Below are positions 27,790 through 37,215 of a stretch of DNA of 64,000 nt, piece after piece (position 1 is the stretch's first letter; the number at the start of each line of letters is the position of its first letter). The notes beneath the pieces are model-generated. The model ran no database searches, was not told the DNA's origin, and worked only from the letters and a program-made list of their open reading frames with translations. The stretch covers positions 328,729 to 392,728 of the forward strand of contig NZ_BMUI01000007.1 of NCBI RefSeq assembly GCF_014650115.1, in the 5' to 3' direction. Made by a program: the position numbers and the translations under genes. Source of the DNA: Streptomyces olivaceoviridis (GTDB taxonomy: Bacteria > Actinomycetota > Actinomycetes > Streptomycetales > Streptomycetaceae).

Positions 27790-28430
27790 TTCCAGGCCAC
27801 GGAGTCGCTGATGATGCGCCACGGGTCGACGTTGTCCGCGTTGACCGGGCCGGACAGGGTCAGGTCCACCTCATGGCCGGACCTGTAGAAGGCGTACCGC
27901 TCGAACGCGTCGCGCACGACCTTGCCGGTGACCGAATCCTTCGCCGAGTCTCCCTGGTAGGTCAGCAGGACGACGCGGCCGGAGTGCCGGGTCACCTCCG
28001 ACACCTTCGGTGCGGCAAATCTCGGCACCTGCGTGCGCAGCTGCGGGACCACCGCGTTGGTGACCGAGCCGACCGTGGGAGCCTTGGAAGCGGAGACCGC
28101 CGTGATCCTGACGGTGTTCAGCTTGTCCGTGAACACCGTCGTGCCGCCCTGGTCGGTACGGGCCCACCCCTCGGGCACCTTCACGGTGAAGCCGGTGAAG
28201 GACCCGCCGGTCGGCCGGTAGACGACATACGCCTGGTTGTCGGGGATGTCGCCGGGCGGATTCGACTCGGTAGGCGCCGCGTTGTTCCGCGCGGCGCCGC
28301 TGGACGAGGAAGCCGACGGCTTTGCGGCCGAACCGGAACCGGAGTGCGAACCGGAGCCCGAACAGCCCACGGTCACCGTCGCGACGAGCGTCAGTCCCAC
28401 GGCGGCGGACATCCGTGCGTGTGCTGCCAT
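27786..28430 (-). CDS. Lipoprotein at the head of the ABC operon
   Basis: A 214-residue protein with a type II signal peptide: MAAHARMSAAVGLTLV, then ATVTVGCSG with the lipobox Cys at about 23, followed by a Ser/Gly/Ala-rich linker. The mature domain (from QAYVVYRPTGGSFTGFTV) has repeats of beta strands and resembles Streptomyces substrate- or signal-binding lipoproteins; I recognise no named domain. ATG 28430 was chosen over two GTG codons directly before it. It is the first gene of a five- or six-gene unit and probably works with the ABC transporter at the outer face of the membrane. Confidence 0.75.
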   Translation of the reverse strand: MAAHARMSAAVGLTLVATVTVGCSGSGSHSGSGSAAKPSASSSSGAARNNAAPTESNPPGDIPDNQAYVVYRPTGGSFTGFTVKVPEGWARTDQGGTTVFTDKLNTVRITAVSASKAPTVGSVTNAVVPQLRTQVPRFAAPKVSEVTRHSGRVVLLTYQGDSAKDSVTGKVVRDAFERYAFYRSGHEVDLTLSGPVNADNVDPWRIISDSVAWK

Positions 28431-28476
28431 CACCACTGCCTCCAGGCATTCCCGGGCCGGACGGTCATGGCACCCA

Positions 28477-28518
28477 CGCTAGGAAGCAGTGGGTTAACGC
28501 CTTGCTCGCCAAGGGTTA
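28477..28518 (-). promoter_or_regulatory. Promoter with a GGGTTA repeat operator for the ABC operon
   Basis: Two GGGTTA copies (28491-28496 and 28513-28518) are spaced exactly 22 bases, two helical turns, as is typical for OmpR-type regulators. On the minus strand a -10-like TAGCGT lies at 28477-28482, about 50 bases before the lipoprotein ATG. The repeat would overlap or adjoin the -35 region. A likely binder is the orphan regulator at 21877-22602; this is inference. Confidence 0.5.
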
Positions 28519-28583
28519 GACGACGGCAAAAGTCCGTGCCCATCCCGTCCCGGCTGGTGGGCGGCCCTCGTGCTGAGGACACG

Positions 28584-28694
28584 AGACAGCGTGTGGTGCG
28601 GGTGGCCCTGACCGTCGTCCTGGTCGCCCCCGCCCTCCCGCCCTTGGCACTTGCCATCAGGTGTTCCCTGTACGCCGAACCAGCGTTGAACCCG
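28584..28694 (+). pseudogene. Histidine kinase N-terminus fragment
   Basis: The frame RQRVVRVALTVVLVAP, then LALAIRCSLYAEPALNP, matches the first membrane segment of the intact kinase at 37686-39017 (RQRVVRVALTAALVA, ALAIRFSLYAGQRDTLE). It lies divergently from the lipoprotein/ABC operon, where a regulating kinase would be expected. Nothing beyond about 37 codons remains. Confidence 0.75.
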
Positions 28695-29798
28695 GACACG
28701 CAGCCCATCCATGCCCACCGGCATGTTGGCGAGAGGGCCCTCGGCCCGGTTCAGCGAGCGCCCAGTTCCCTTGAGGTTGGCGTGGTCTGCCGCGATCTGG
28801 GCAGCGAGAACGTCCGCTCCCGCCATCGCGGCTACCGCGGCCCGGCCTGTCCTGGCCACTTGTCCTCGTCCTCGGGCTGAATCATCTGCACAGCGGTCCG
28901 TTGCAGCCGGTTGATGATCACCAGATAGGCCGGCGTCGCATCCGCCCCGGCCGGCTCTGCCCAGCCACCGGCCACCCCGGTAAATCCCTCTCCGGATGCG
29001 TGACCGGCTCAGCCCTCAAAGCGACGAACGCTGAGTGGATCTCGTCCACACCCACCCGACGTTCGCTGCTCTGGCTGCCGCGACACCCCGGACGGGCCCT
29101 CGTCGTCCCCCGCCGCTGCCACTCCCCGTCACCGGCCGAGCCGGTCGCATGCCTGATCGGCTGTGACTCTTCGTCGAGGCGGTGCCCTCGGTGTCTGGTC
29201 ACCGCCGGCCCCTACGGCCGTATGGTCCGTGCTCGGCAAGTTGGTCACGTATCCGCCACGTGTCCGTGGTAGCGGTCGTTTGTGTACGGCGCCATCGGGT
29301 GAGGCGCCAGCCGCGTGGGCGAGATGTACATCTCCAACCGGGGCGAGGGCACCATCTTCGTGTTCGACTTCAAGGAGGGCCGGGCGCTGATCTGGGAGTG
29401 CCACAAGATGCACCACGACCTGCGGCCGTGCCGCGCGGGGACCGGCGGTGCGCTGCCGAGGACGACCGCAGGTCTCCTGTCCCTGCCCGAGGCAGACTAT
29501 CGATACGGGTGGCGGCGGTCCGAGCGGTCCACACCGGTACGAACCCGGCCATCAACGATCGCCCGGCCGTCCGCTTGCGCCACAAGCGCATGGGCTCTAC
29601 CAGCGAGGCCCTGCGCCGGAAAGGGGGCGCCGTGAGGACTCAGCTGTTCCTGGGCCCGGCGGGCACCGTTGGGGCGTGCCCAACCCGCCTGCCGGTGACC
29701 CGTAGTGACAGGTGCCCGGCCACCACGCCCTCAGGACGGGCCCGCCCTCCTGCCACGCCGAGGCTGAATGCGGTCCGGCATCCCACCGTGGCGGACTC
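28695..29798. other. Long region without an intact gene; one fragment at 29315-29431
   Basis: About 1.1 kb. On the plus strand, 29315-29431 reads GEMYISNRGEGTIFVFDF then KEGRALIWECHKMHHDLRP, which looks like a piece of a real protein (the NRGEGTIFVFD style occurs in beta-propeller repeats), but it has no start, no family I can name and loses character at both ends. The rest shows no protein-like frame, RNA gene or repeat on either strand. Confidence 0.4.
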
Positions 29799-30932
29799 AT
29801 GATCAGCGCCGGGCCGTTCCGCACCGCCGGGCTGATGACGCTGACCGGCTGGCCGTTCCTGGCTCTGCTGTGCGCGTTCGCGATCGCGTTGATCACGGTG
29901 ACGATGATGATGTGGAACCGCTGGCCGACGGGCTGGGCGCCGGTGCTGCGGCTGGGTTGCCTGTTGCTGCTGATGGTGACGGGGGCCGTGGTGACGGCGG
30001 ATGTCGTCAACCGCGAGTTCGGTTTCTACACCTCGTTCGACGACCTCCTCGGCCGACTGCCGCCCGTCGCCACGACGCCCTGCTCCGCCGACAACGGCCG
30101 TCCGCCCGCAGCGCCGGCACACGGACGCATCGAGCACGTTCGGCTGGCCGGCTCCGTCTCCGGCATCTCACGCGACGCATTGGTGTACCTCCCGGCCGTC
30201 TACGCGTCACCGGCTGCGGCCCACAGCCACTTCCCGGTGATCGAACTGTTCCACGGTTACCCGGGCGGCCCCGGCGCCTGGCAGCGCCACCTGGACCTGA
30301 CCGCCGTGCTGGACCGGGAAATCGCCGCGCGCTGCATACCGCCGGTGATCGTCGTCGTCCCGACGGACAGTGACCCGGGACACGACGGCGAGTGCGTGGA
30401 CGCCCTGGGCGGCCGACGCAACGAGACCTATCTGGCGGTGGACGTACCAGCGCAGCTGGCAGCCCGCTACCGGGTCTCGGGCGCGCCCCGGAGCTGGGCG
30501 GCGATGGGGTACTCCACCGGCGGGTTCTGTGCTGTCAACGTGGCCTTCCACCACCCGGCACGGTACGCGGCCGCCGCTGCTCTGTCCGGATACTTCACCC
30601 CGGTCACCGACGCCTCCACCGGGGACCTGTACCGGGGCAGGCGCGGGGTGCGGCAGTGGAACAACCCGCAGTGGCAGGTCGCACACCGGCACATCGACGT
30701 GCCCTTGTACGTCGTGGCGGGACGCGCCGACCCCGAGGCACAGCGCGCCATCGACCATCTGAAGGCCGCCGCCCGGGGTCGCGTTCCCCTCACCACAGGT
30801 GAGTCCCCGGCGGGCGGACACAACTTCACCGTGTGGTCCAAGGCATGCCCAGCAGCGTTCGACTGGCTCGCCGGCCACCTCCCGGTCTCCGTGCCCCTGC
30901 TCGCACCCCCAGCCCAGGATGTGGGTGGGTGA
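29799..30932 (+). CDS. Esterase-family (alpha/beta hydrolase) membrane-anchored protein
   Basis: A 377-residue protein. Two membrane segments (about 15-38 and 45-65) anchor an extracytoplasmic alpha/beta hydrolase domain: FPVIELFHGYPGGPGAWQRH forms the oxyanion region, AAMGYSTGGFCAVNVAFHHP holds the nucleophile Ser in GYSTGG, and ESPAGGHNFTVWS near the end holds the catalytic His. This matches PF00756 (esterase D / mycolyltransferase-like), which in Streptomyces are secreted or membrane-bound esterases of unknown substrate. ATG 29799 was chosen because the upstream frame is not protein-like. It is followed four bases later by the DUF998 gene. Confidence 0.85.
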   Translation: MISAGPFRTAGLMTLTGWPFLALLCAFAIALITVTMMMWNRWPTGWAPVLRLGCLLLLMVTGAVVTADVVNREFGFYTSFDDLLGRLPPVATTPCSADNGRPPAAPAHGRIEHVRLAGSVSGISRDALVYLPAVYASPAAAHSHFPVIELFHGYPGGPGAWQRHLDLTAVLDREIAARCIPPVIVVVPTDSDPGHDGECVDALGGRRNETYLAVDVPAQLAARYRVSGAPRSWAAMGYSTGGFCAVNVAFHHPARYAAAAALSGYFTPVTDASTGDLYRGRRGVRQWNNPQWQVAHRHIDVPLYVVAGRADPEAQRAIDHLKAAARGRVPLTTGESPAGGHNFTVWSKACPAAFDWLAGHLPVSVPLLAPPAQDVGG

Positions 30933-30935
30933 GCC

Positions 30936-31850
30936 ATGGGAACCACCACAGGACCTCACCTCAGGACCTACGCCTTCGGGCTCGGCACAGTCCTCGGGAT
31001 GATCGGCGCGCTCGCCTACAGCTCGTTCGTGCTGGAAGCCTTCCTCCACACGGGCCTCAGCCCGCTGCACTCCTATGTCAGCGAACTGTCCGTCGCCGGC
31101 AGGCCGTACGCGTTCCTCTTCCGTGCGGGTGATATCACCGCAGGCTGCGGCCTCCTGGCCTTGGCCTTGGCCCTCGCCCGGCGGCTACCCGCCACTCGCC
31201 GGCGCGCGAGCGGATGCGTGGCGCTGGCCGTCACCGCGGCGGCCTCGATCGGCGATGGCCTGTGGCCCATGCCCTGCGCCCCGTCCGTCGACCCGGTCTG
31301 CCGTGCGACCGACAGCACCGACCTGGACCAGCAGCTCGGCCAGATCCACACCCTGTCGAGTCTGGCGGAATTCACCGGCGCGATTCTCGCCATGCTCCTG
31401 CTGAGGAAGGTCCTTCAGCGCACCGGCCACCGCCGCCCGGCCCGCTGGAGTCTCACCGCAGGCGTCGCAACCGCCGCACTCGGAGCCCTGGAGATCGCCA
31501 TGGTGCTCACAGGGGTGCGCTGGGTCGGCCTGTCCGAACGGGCACAGGTCCTGCTGGTCTCGGCCTGGTGCGCCGCCATGGCACGCCTCCTCCTGCGCAT
31601 ACCCCCGGTGTCGGCACCTCCACATGATCCGACGGCCGTTCCCCGGGCCAAGTCCCTCACCCGCATCCGCCGCCTCAACCCCGGCCGATCGCGGATACGG
31701 CATGCGTTCGCCAGATCGTTTCAGCAGGCCGCCGGACTCCTGCGACGGATGGTCCAGAGCCGGGCCCGTATCCGTGACCCCCGCATACTGAGAATCGGCG
31801 ATCACCCCAGCGCCGACCGCGCGCCTCGGGAGCATCGGCAGGCTGCGTGA
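30936..31850 (+). CDS. DUF998 membrane protein
   Basis: A 304-residue protein with six or seven membrane segments in the first 215 residues. LEAFLHTGLSPLHSYVSELS and GDGLWPMPCAPSVDPVC are characteristic of DUF998. The family has no known reaction. The C-terminal 90 residues are basic and hydrophilic, which is longer than usual and of unclear origin. Its start is four bases after the esterase stop, so the two are probably one transcript and may act together at the membrane. Confidence 0.8.
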   Translation: MGTTTGPHLRTYAFGLGTVLGMIGALAYSSFVLEAFLHTGLSPLHSYVSELSVAGRPYAFLFRAGDITAGCGLLALALALARRLPATRRRASGCVALAVTAAASIGDGLWPMPCAPSVDPVCRATDSTDLDQQLGQIHTLSSLAEFTGAILAMLLLRKVLQRTGHRRPARWSLTAGVATAALGALEIAMVLTGVRWVGLSERAQVLLVSAWCAAMARLLLRIPPVSAPPHDPTAVPRAKSLTRIRRLNPGRSRIRHAFARSFQQAAGLLRRMVQSRARIRDPRILRIGDHPSADRAPREHRQAA

Positions 31851-32045
31851 TGGGGGGCATTTCGTACGACAGTGCCACGCTCCCCTGTGGGAATTCCTCC
31901 GACCCACCCCCGCTGCTGCGGCCCGGCCGGTCGCGCCCGCCCATCGCGGCTTCAGGGGCGTGCGGCACCAGCTGCCTGCTCCCGACCGTCAGGCGTCTGA
32001 CCAGGGCAGATGGAGAACCGGGACGGGAGTATCTAGGGTCTGCAC

Positions 32046-32699
32046 GTGGCTTTCATCATGGTGTGTGAAGACGACGCGGCGGTCCGCGGCGTCCTCAAGC
32101 GCGCCCTGGAGCACGACGGGCACACCGTCTGCGTCGCCGCCACGGCCGACAGCCTGCTGCGGCAGCTCGCACCGGCGCCCCATCTGGTCGTCCTGGATCT
32201 CGGGCTCCCGGACGCCGACGGCCGCGACGTCTGCCTGGCCCTGCGGGCTCGCGGCGTCGACGCGCCGGTGCTGATGCTCACCGCCTTGGACGGCCTGCAT
32301 CACAAGGTGGGCGGCTTCGAGGCCGGCGCCGACGACTACATGACCAAACCCTTCGACATCCCGGAACTGCTGGTCCGCGTCCGCGCGCTGCTGCGCCGGG
32401 CCACCGTGGCGCCCGCACCGCGCGAGGTCGTCCTCGATCCGGCGAAGCACGTCGTGACCTACGATTCGGTGAGCATGAGTCTGACCCCGACCGAGTTCCG
32501 GCTGCTGGGCCGCCTGATCGCCTCGCAAGGCGACGCGGTGCGCCGCCACGCCCTCATCGCTGCCGGCTGGCCGCACGGGGCGCAGGTCAGCGACAACACC
32601 CTCGACTCCTATGTGCGCCGACTGCGGGCCAAGCTCGGTCCGCTGGGTGTGGCCGAGCGTCTGGCGACCGTCCGCGGCGTGGGCTACCGATGGCAGTGA
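32046..32699 (+). CDS. OmpR-family response regulator of the DUF347 module
   Basis: A 217-residue regulator starting at GTG 32046. The receiver has CEDDAAVRG, phosphorylation Asp in LVVLDLGLPDADG, MLTALDG and ADDYMTKPF. The winged helix holds LTPTEFRLLGRLIASQGD and NTLDSYVRRLRAKLG. A -10-like TATCTA lies at 32030, so the transcript is nearly leaderless. Its stop overlaps the kinase start by ten bases. A near-identical layout with a dead regulator is found at 58688-59349. Confidence 0.92.
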   Translation: MAFIMVCEDDAAVRGVLKRALEHDGHTVCVAATADSLLRQLAPAPHLVVLDLGLPDADGRDVCLALRARGVDAPVLMLTALDGLHHKVGGFEAGADDYMTKPFDIPELLVRVRALLRRATVAPAPREVVLDPAKHVVTYDSVSMSLTPTEFRLLGRLIASQGDAVRRHALIAAGWPHGAQVSDNTLDSYVRRLRAKLGPLGVAERLATVRGVGYRWQ

Positions 32700-33958
32700 C
32701 GGGATTCCGTAAGCGGGTCGTCGCACTCACCGTGCTGATCGCCACCGCCGTGGTCGCGGTCCTGGTCGTGGTCTCGCACGTGCTGCTGAGCCGGGTGACG
32801 GACGCCGACGCGCACGATCTGGCGCGTACGCGCGCCGAGGCGGTCGCGGCGAACGTCACCGCCAAAGGCGGCCGTGTCGTACTGACGGAGAACGGCAGCG
32901 AGGCGCTGGACGAGGTCGCCTGGGTGTATGCCGACGGCCGCCTGATCGACGGAGACGTCCCGGCGAGCCTGGTCGATCGCGTCGGGGAGCTGGCGGACTC
33001 GGGGCGATCGCAGACCGCGTCGGTCGGCGATTACCTCCTGTACGCACGGAAGGTCCCGGTCGACGGCCACCACGTCATGGTGATCGTCCGGGTGGACCTC
33101 ACGCCCTACGAGACATCCGAACAGCGCAGCCTGACCTTGTCGCTGATACTGGGCGGCCTCACGATCCTCCTCGCCGGCGGTGTCGCACACCTCGTGGTGC
33201 GCCGCGCGCTGCGGGTCGTGCACGAGATGGCTGCCCTCGCCGACGAATGGGGCCATCACGAACCCGGGCGCCGCTTCAACCTCGGCGTCCCACGCGACGA
33301 GTTCGGGGAACTGGGGCGGACCCTGGACCATCTCCTGGAGCGCGTCGAGACCGCGCTGGCGGACGAGCGCCGGCTCACGGATGAGATCGCCCACGAGCTG
33401 CGGACACCGCTCACGGTCCTGAGGGCCGAGGCGCAGCTGGCGCAGCTGTCCGGCGAGCCGGTGCCGACGGAGGCGGTGCTGAGCGAGGCCGACCGCCTCG
33501 ATTCGGCGATCACGACGCTTCTGCGGGCCGCGCGCGCACGGACAGACGCCGGTACCCGGTGCGATCTGCGCTCGGCCGCGCGGCAGGCGATCGCCGGCCG
33601 CGCGGTCGAGGTCGCCTTTCCCTCGAAGGTCGAGGTGGCCGTGGCGGCCGACGTCGCCGTGTCGCTGCTGTCGCCCCTGCTGGAGAACGGCCTGCGGCAT
33701 GCGAAGTCCCGGGTGTGGATCACCGCTCGCGACCAGGGCGAGGCCATCGTGGTCGATGTCCTGGACGACGGCCCCGGATTCGATCCCGCGGACGTCGACC
33801 GGGTCTTCGAAGCCGGGGTGACCGGCGGCGACGGGTACGGGCTGGGGCTGCCGGTGGTCCGGCGCATCGCCGCCTCGGCCGGTGTGGAGGTCCGCGCGAT
33901 CGCGGACGGCCGCGGTCACGTCGAGGTGACACTCCCGGCCGCGCGAGCGGCCACGTAG
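32690..33958 (+). CDS. Sensor histidine kinase of the DUF347 module
   Basis: A 422-residue kinase: membrane segment at about 10-32, an extracytoplasmic sensor of about 110 residues (VYADGRLIDGDVPASLVDRV), second segment at about 147-168, HAMP-like linker, the H-box TDEIAHELRTPLTVLRAEA, then N-box LLSPLLENGLRHA, G1 VLDDGPGFDPADVDRVFEAG and G2 GYGLGLPVVRRIA. The sensor has no recognised domain. It phosphorylates the regulator encoded just before it. The overlapping start points to coupled translation. Confidence 0.92.
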   Translation: MAVTGFRKRVVALTVLIATAVVAVLVVVSHVLLSRVTDADAHDLARTRAEAVAANVTAKGGRVVLTENGSEALDEVAWVYADGRLIDGDVPASLVDRVGELADSGRSQTASVGDYLLYARKVPVDGHHVMVIVRVDLTPYETSEQRSLTLSLILGGLTILLAGGVAHLVVRRALRVVHEMAALADEWGHHEPGRRFNLGVPRDEFGELGRTLDHLLERVETALADERRLTDEIAHELRTPLTVLRAEAQLAQLSGEPVPTEAVLSEADRLDSAITTLLRAARARTDAGTRCDLRSAARQAIAGRAVEVAFPSKVEVAVAADVAVSLLSPLLENGLRHAKSRVWITARDQGEAIVVDVLDDGPGFDPADVDRVFEAGVTGGDGYGLGLPVVRRIAASAGVEVRAIADGRGHVEVTLPAARAAT

Positions 33959-33976
33959 TCAGGTTGCTTGCAGGTT
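33959..33976 (+). promoter_or_regulatory. Direct repeat operator before the DUF347 gene
   Basis: TCAGGTTGCTTGCAGGTT: CAGGTT at 33960-33965 recurs at 33971-33976, an 11-base step (one helical turn), about 20 bases before the DUF347 ATG. The same repeat type (TTCAGGT, step 11) is found before the second DUF347 gene at 61622-61640. It probably binds the adjacent OmpR-type regulator. Confidence 0.55.
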
Positions 33977-33996
33977 CCCCCCGTGAACCTCCCTAC

Positions 33997-35271
33997 ATGA
34001 CAACGACAACGGAAGCACGCACGCGCAGCGGGCGGCTCATGCTCAACAAGGTCCCCGAGGTCACCATCTGGTTCTGGGTGATCAAGGTCCTGTGCACGAC
34101 CGTCGGTGAGAGCTTCGCCGACTGGATCAACATGAAGCTGGGCGTCGGCCTGGTGAACACGGCCTGGATCTTCACCGCGGTGTTCGTGGTGGTCCTGGCC
34201 GTCCAGCTGCGGCTGAAGCGGTACGTTCCGTTCCCCTACTGGCTGACCGTGGTCGTTGTCAGCGTCACGGGCACCCTGTACACCGACATCCTGACCGACC
34301 AGCTGAACGTGCCGCTGTGGATCAGTTCCGCGGTCTTCTCGGTGCTGCTCGCGGCGGTCTTCGGCGTGTGGTGGGCGCGTGAGCGCACGCTTTCTATCCA
34401 CTCGGTCACGACGCTGCCGCGGGAGTCGTTCTACTGGCTCGCCGTTCTCGTCACCTTCGCGCTCGGCACCGCGACCGGCGACTGGACGTTGGAGCTGACC
34501 GGATGGAGCCCGGGCGTCTCGGTCCTGCTGCCGCTCGGCCTCATCGCGGCGATCACGGCGCTGTGGAGGTTCGGCGCCAACCCGGTGCTGTCCTTCTGGC
34601 TGGCCTACATCCTGACCCGCCCGCTGGGCGCGAACATCGGCGACTGGCTCGCCTCCCCCAAGGTCGCCCAGAACCCGGGCGACCCGACCGGTCTCGATCT
34701 GGGCACGTTCACCACCAGCCTGATCTTCCTCGGCCTCATCCTGGCGACGGTGGTCTACCTGACAGTGACGCGCTCGGACGTGACCGAGAGCCACGAGGCG
34801 ACCCACGACGCACCGGCCACCGGCAACCCGCGCAAGGAGCGCGTCGCGCTGGCCGGCTTCGGACTGCTCGCCGTCGCCACCGCGGGCCTGCTGGGCTGGG
34901 CCCACGGCCAGCCGCACGTCGGCCCGGCGCCGGAGGAGGACAACACCTCCGCCGTCCAGATGGCTCCCGGCCAGGCGGTGAAGAAGTTCCCGCCCGCCAA
35001 GGTCGCCGCGCTGAAGACGCTCGCCTCCACCTCGCTCAAGGACGCGCGCTCGGGGAACGCGACCGGGGCCCACGCGGCCGCCCAGAAGCTGCGTGACCTG
35101 TGGGACGCCGACCAGGCCTCGTTGCAGCCGCTGGACCAGACCGGCTGGACCTCCATCGACGCCCAGATGGACAAGGTGCTCAAGACGTTCGGCATCGATC
35201 ACTCGAACCCGCCGATGTCGCCTGCGCAGCAGGAGAAGGAACTGAACGCCCTCCTGACGGACATGGGCTGA
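33997..35271 (+). CDS. DUF347 (COG4705-like) membrane protein with C-terminal extension
   Basis: A 424-residue protein. Four DUF347-type repeats make eight membrane segments in the first 255 residues; NKVPEVTIWFWVIKVLCTTV is the repeat signature. A ninth segment lies at about 285-303, followed by a hydrophilic domain of about 120 residues (from PGQAVKKFPPAKVAALKTLA to ELNALLTDMG). The tail is absent from the second copy at 60736-61527. The family is unknown in function. It directly follows a two-component pair and is preceded by a repeat operator, so it is probably the output gene of that system. Confidence 0.85.
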   Translation: MTTTTEARTRSGRLMLNKVPEVTIWFWVIKVLCTTVGESFADWINMKLGVGLVNTAWIFTAVFVVVLAVQLRLKRYVPFPYWLTVVVVSVTGTLYTDILTDQLNVPLWISSAVFSVLLAAVFGVWWARERTLSIHSVTTLPRESFYWLAVLVTFALGTATGDWTLELTGWSPGVSVLLPLGLIAAITALWRFGANPVLSFWLAYILTRPLGANIGDWLASPKVAQNPGDPTGLDLGTFTTSLIFLGLILATVVYLTVTRSDVTESHEATHDAPATGNPRKERVALAGFGLLAVATAGLLGWAHGQPHVGPAPEEDNTSAVQMAPGQAVKKFPPAKVAALKTLASTSLKDARSGNATGAHAAAQKLRDLWDADQASLQPLDQTGWTSIDAQMDKVLKTFGIDHSNPPMSPAQQEKELNALLTDMG

Positions 35272-35341
35272 CGCCGACGAGTCGCGGGCAGCGCAGGCGG
35301 CCGGGCCGCTTGCGACAGCCCAGGCATGTCCGCAGACTCCC

Positions 35342-35384
35342 GTGGGGCGGTCGAAGCCGGCTTCAATGGCTTCGACCGCCCCAC
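35342..35384 (+). terminator. Strong hairpin terminator after the DUF347 gene
   Basis: A 17-base arm (35342-35358, GTGGGGCGGTCGAAGCC) pairs perfectly with 35368-35384 around a nine-base loop. It lies 70 bases past the stop. The stem is unusually long and suits an intrinsic terminator of Streptomyces, and it may also stop transcription from the right. Confidence 0.85.
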
Positions 35385-35672
35385 TGTTGCCCCGGACTGA
35401 TCAGTCGCGGTGGCGGCGGATACGCCAGAAGCAGGCGTCGGCGACCACTCGGACCCGGGCCCTTCACGCGTGCCTGCGCCGGCGCACCACCACAGCACGG
35501 GAGGCGGGGCGGGTGCTGCATGTGCCAGTCCAGCCGACCAGCTTGAATCGTCCGGCGGCCCAGGCCATACCAAAATCACACCAGACGCTGGAAACCCCGC
35601 CGGACGGGAGGAACGTCATTCCCGAGAATGCGATCCGCACGCGAGCGATCAGCTCAAGGGGAGGTGGGGAAC

Positions 35673-36610
35673 GTGTCGTTGCGAGGCACCTGGCAGTGGT
35701 GGGCGCTCGGGCTGTGGGCGCTGGTGTGGCTGCTCGCCTACATGCCGGGCGGCGGCTACTCGTGACACTACTTCGCCCACGGCAGTGCGCTGCTGTTCAA
35801 CGGTTCCGGCGCGAGTCCGGCGGGCGGCCTGCACCTCTACGCGAACTATCCGAGCCTCCAGATAGGTCCGGTCGCCTTCGTCGGCGCCCAAGTGCTGCGC
35901 TCGATCGGGTCGGACAACGGGATGGTGGCCGGCCATCTGGCGATGACAGCCGCCGGCCTGCTGGTACTGCACACCCTGGAGCGCTGCGCGGTGCTCGCGC
36001 GGCCGGACTGCTGCGACGGCCGACGGCCCTGCGGCGGACCGTGCTCCTGGGCGGGGCGTGTTCCTCGTCGCGTGGGAGTCGCTGTCCGTGCACTACGGCC
36101 ACCTCGACGACGTGCTGGCGCTGCTCTTCGCCGTGCTCGCTGTCCGGGCCCTGGTCGCGGGCAGCCCGGCGCTGGCGGGTCTCTGCCTGGGCCTGGCCGC
36201 CGACTCCAAGCCCTGGGCACTGGCCTTCCTGCCGCTGGTCTTGGCCGCGCCCCGGATTCGGCGGCGGCACGTCGCCGTCTAGGCGGCACCGTCCTGCTCG
36301 CCTGGCTGCCCTTCGTGATCGCCGACCCGGGCTTGCTCACCGTCGCGCAGTACACCATCGTCAACGAGCCCTCCTCCGCCTGCGCGCGCTCGGCGCCGCT
36401 ACGGCCGGGACGCCCTCGTGGGACCGCATGACGCAGCTCTGCCTGGGCTGCGGCCTGGGCGTGCTCGCGGTCGTGCGACGCCACTGGCCGGCGGTGCTGC
36501 TGCTGGGGGTCGGCGCCAGGATCGTGCTGGACCCGGGCGTCCACGACTACTACACCGCCGGCCTGCTCCTCGGCACGCCGTGCTGGGAACGCCTGGGCCT
36601 GCAGTGCCCC
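35673..36610 (+). pseudogene. Membrane glycosyltransferase-like gene, multiply broken
   Basis: GTG 35673 follows GGGGAGGTGGGG. The frame reads LRGTWQWWALGLWALVWLLAYM with a TGA at codon 31 (35763) where homologues would have a residue before HYFAHGSALLFNG. Frameshifts follow near 35990 and 36055 (FLVAWESLSVHYGHLDDVLA, then GLAADSKPWALAFLPLVLAA), near 36280 and 36380 (ATAGTPSWDRMTQLCLG). The pieces resemble multi-pass mannosyl- or arabinofuranosyl-type transferases of actinobacteria (GT87/DUF2029 style); the family call is by general character. It cannot be functional. Confidence 0.7.
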
Positions 36611-36879
36611 GTCCCGGCGTGGTCTCTGACCGCCTCACCTCGCGGACCCAAGCAGCTCCAAGGCACCACCATGACACAGATGTTCGCCTTTGTGCTCAGG
36701 CAGATCGAGGAACAGGGATTCGCCATGGCACGCCTGGAGGACTACATCCGTGCACCGAGCAGGTGATGCGGTACCGCCCGGTGTGGCCTGGAGAATCACC
36801 CGGTTGGCCGCCGTCCTGTCTCGCCTCACGCCCCATGGACTGGCACAGGGCGGTTGCGGCTGTGTATCCGCCACTCGGC
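36611..36879. other. Short gap with a 31-codon frame
   Basis: ATG 36671 to TGA 36766 reads MTQMFAFVLRQIEEQGFAMA then RLEDYIRAPSR. It is protein-like and could be the C-terminus of a larger enzyme (polysaccharide deacetylases end similarly), but there is nothing upstream to support this. Listed for completeness. Confidence 0.25.
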
Positions 36880-37215
36880 ACTGCCGAGTGCAGTGCCGCC
36901 CTACAGGGAGCTCGCCTCGCTGGGCTGGGCCGGTCACGTGCCGTGGGTCGGGCAGCAGTCCGGTGATCTACTGCACGGGTACTTCCAGGTCCAGAGCGCC
37001 TGGAATTCCCGCCTCGACCTCGGCGCCGGCACGCCGAGGTTCCTCAAGGCGCTGCTGCACGGCGGCGGGGCCGTACAGCCGCTCGCCCTGGTGATCGTCG
37101 CGGCGAGTCTCGTGCTGTTCCTCCTGCCGTGTCTGAACGGGGCCCCGCTGCCCTTGCTCTACGGCCCCGTACCTCTTGCTCATCGCCCGTCAGCCCCTGT
37201 CAGGCGACCGAGACG
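36880..37215 (+). pseudogene. Second membrane glycosyltransferase-like fragment
   Basis: The frame from about 36880 reads GWAGHVPWVGQQSGDLLHGY then FQVQSAWNSRLDLGAGTP, followed by two hydrophobic stretches (LALVIVAASLVLFLLPC and GAPLPLLYG). It looks like the C-terminal half of a membrane mannosyltransferase (PIG-V-like) with a frameshift near 37165. There is no start and no clear end. It may be a separate broken gene or a distant relic of the one at 35673-36610. Confidence 0.5.

Noticed and set aside
28430..28708. Minus-strand frame between the lipoprotein and the kinase relic
   Set aside because: Its composition is random-like and it covers the promoter of the ABC operon.
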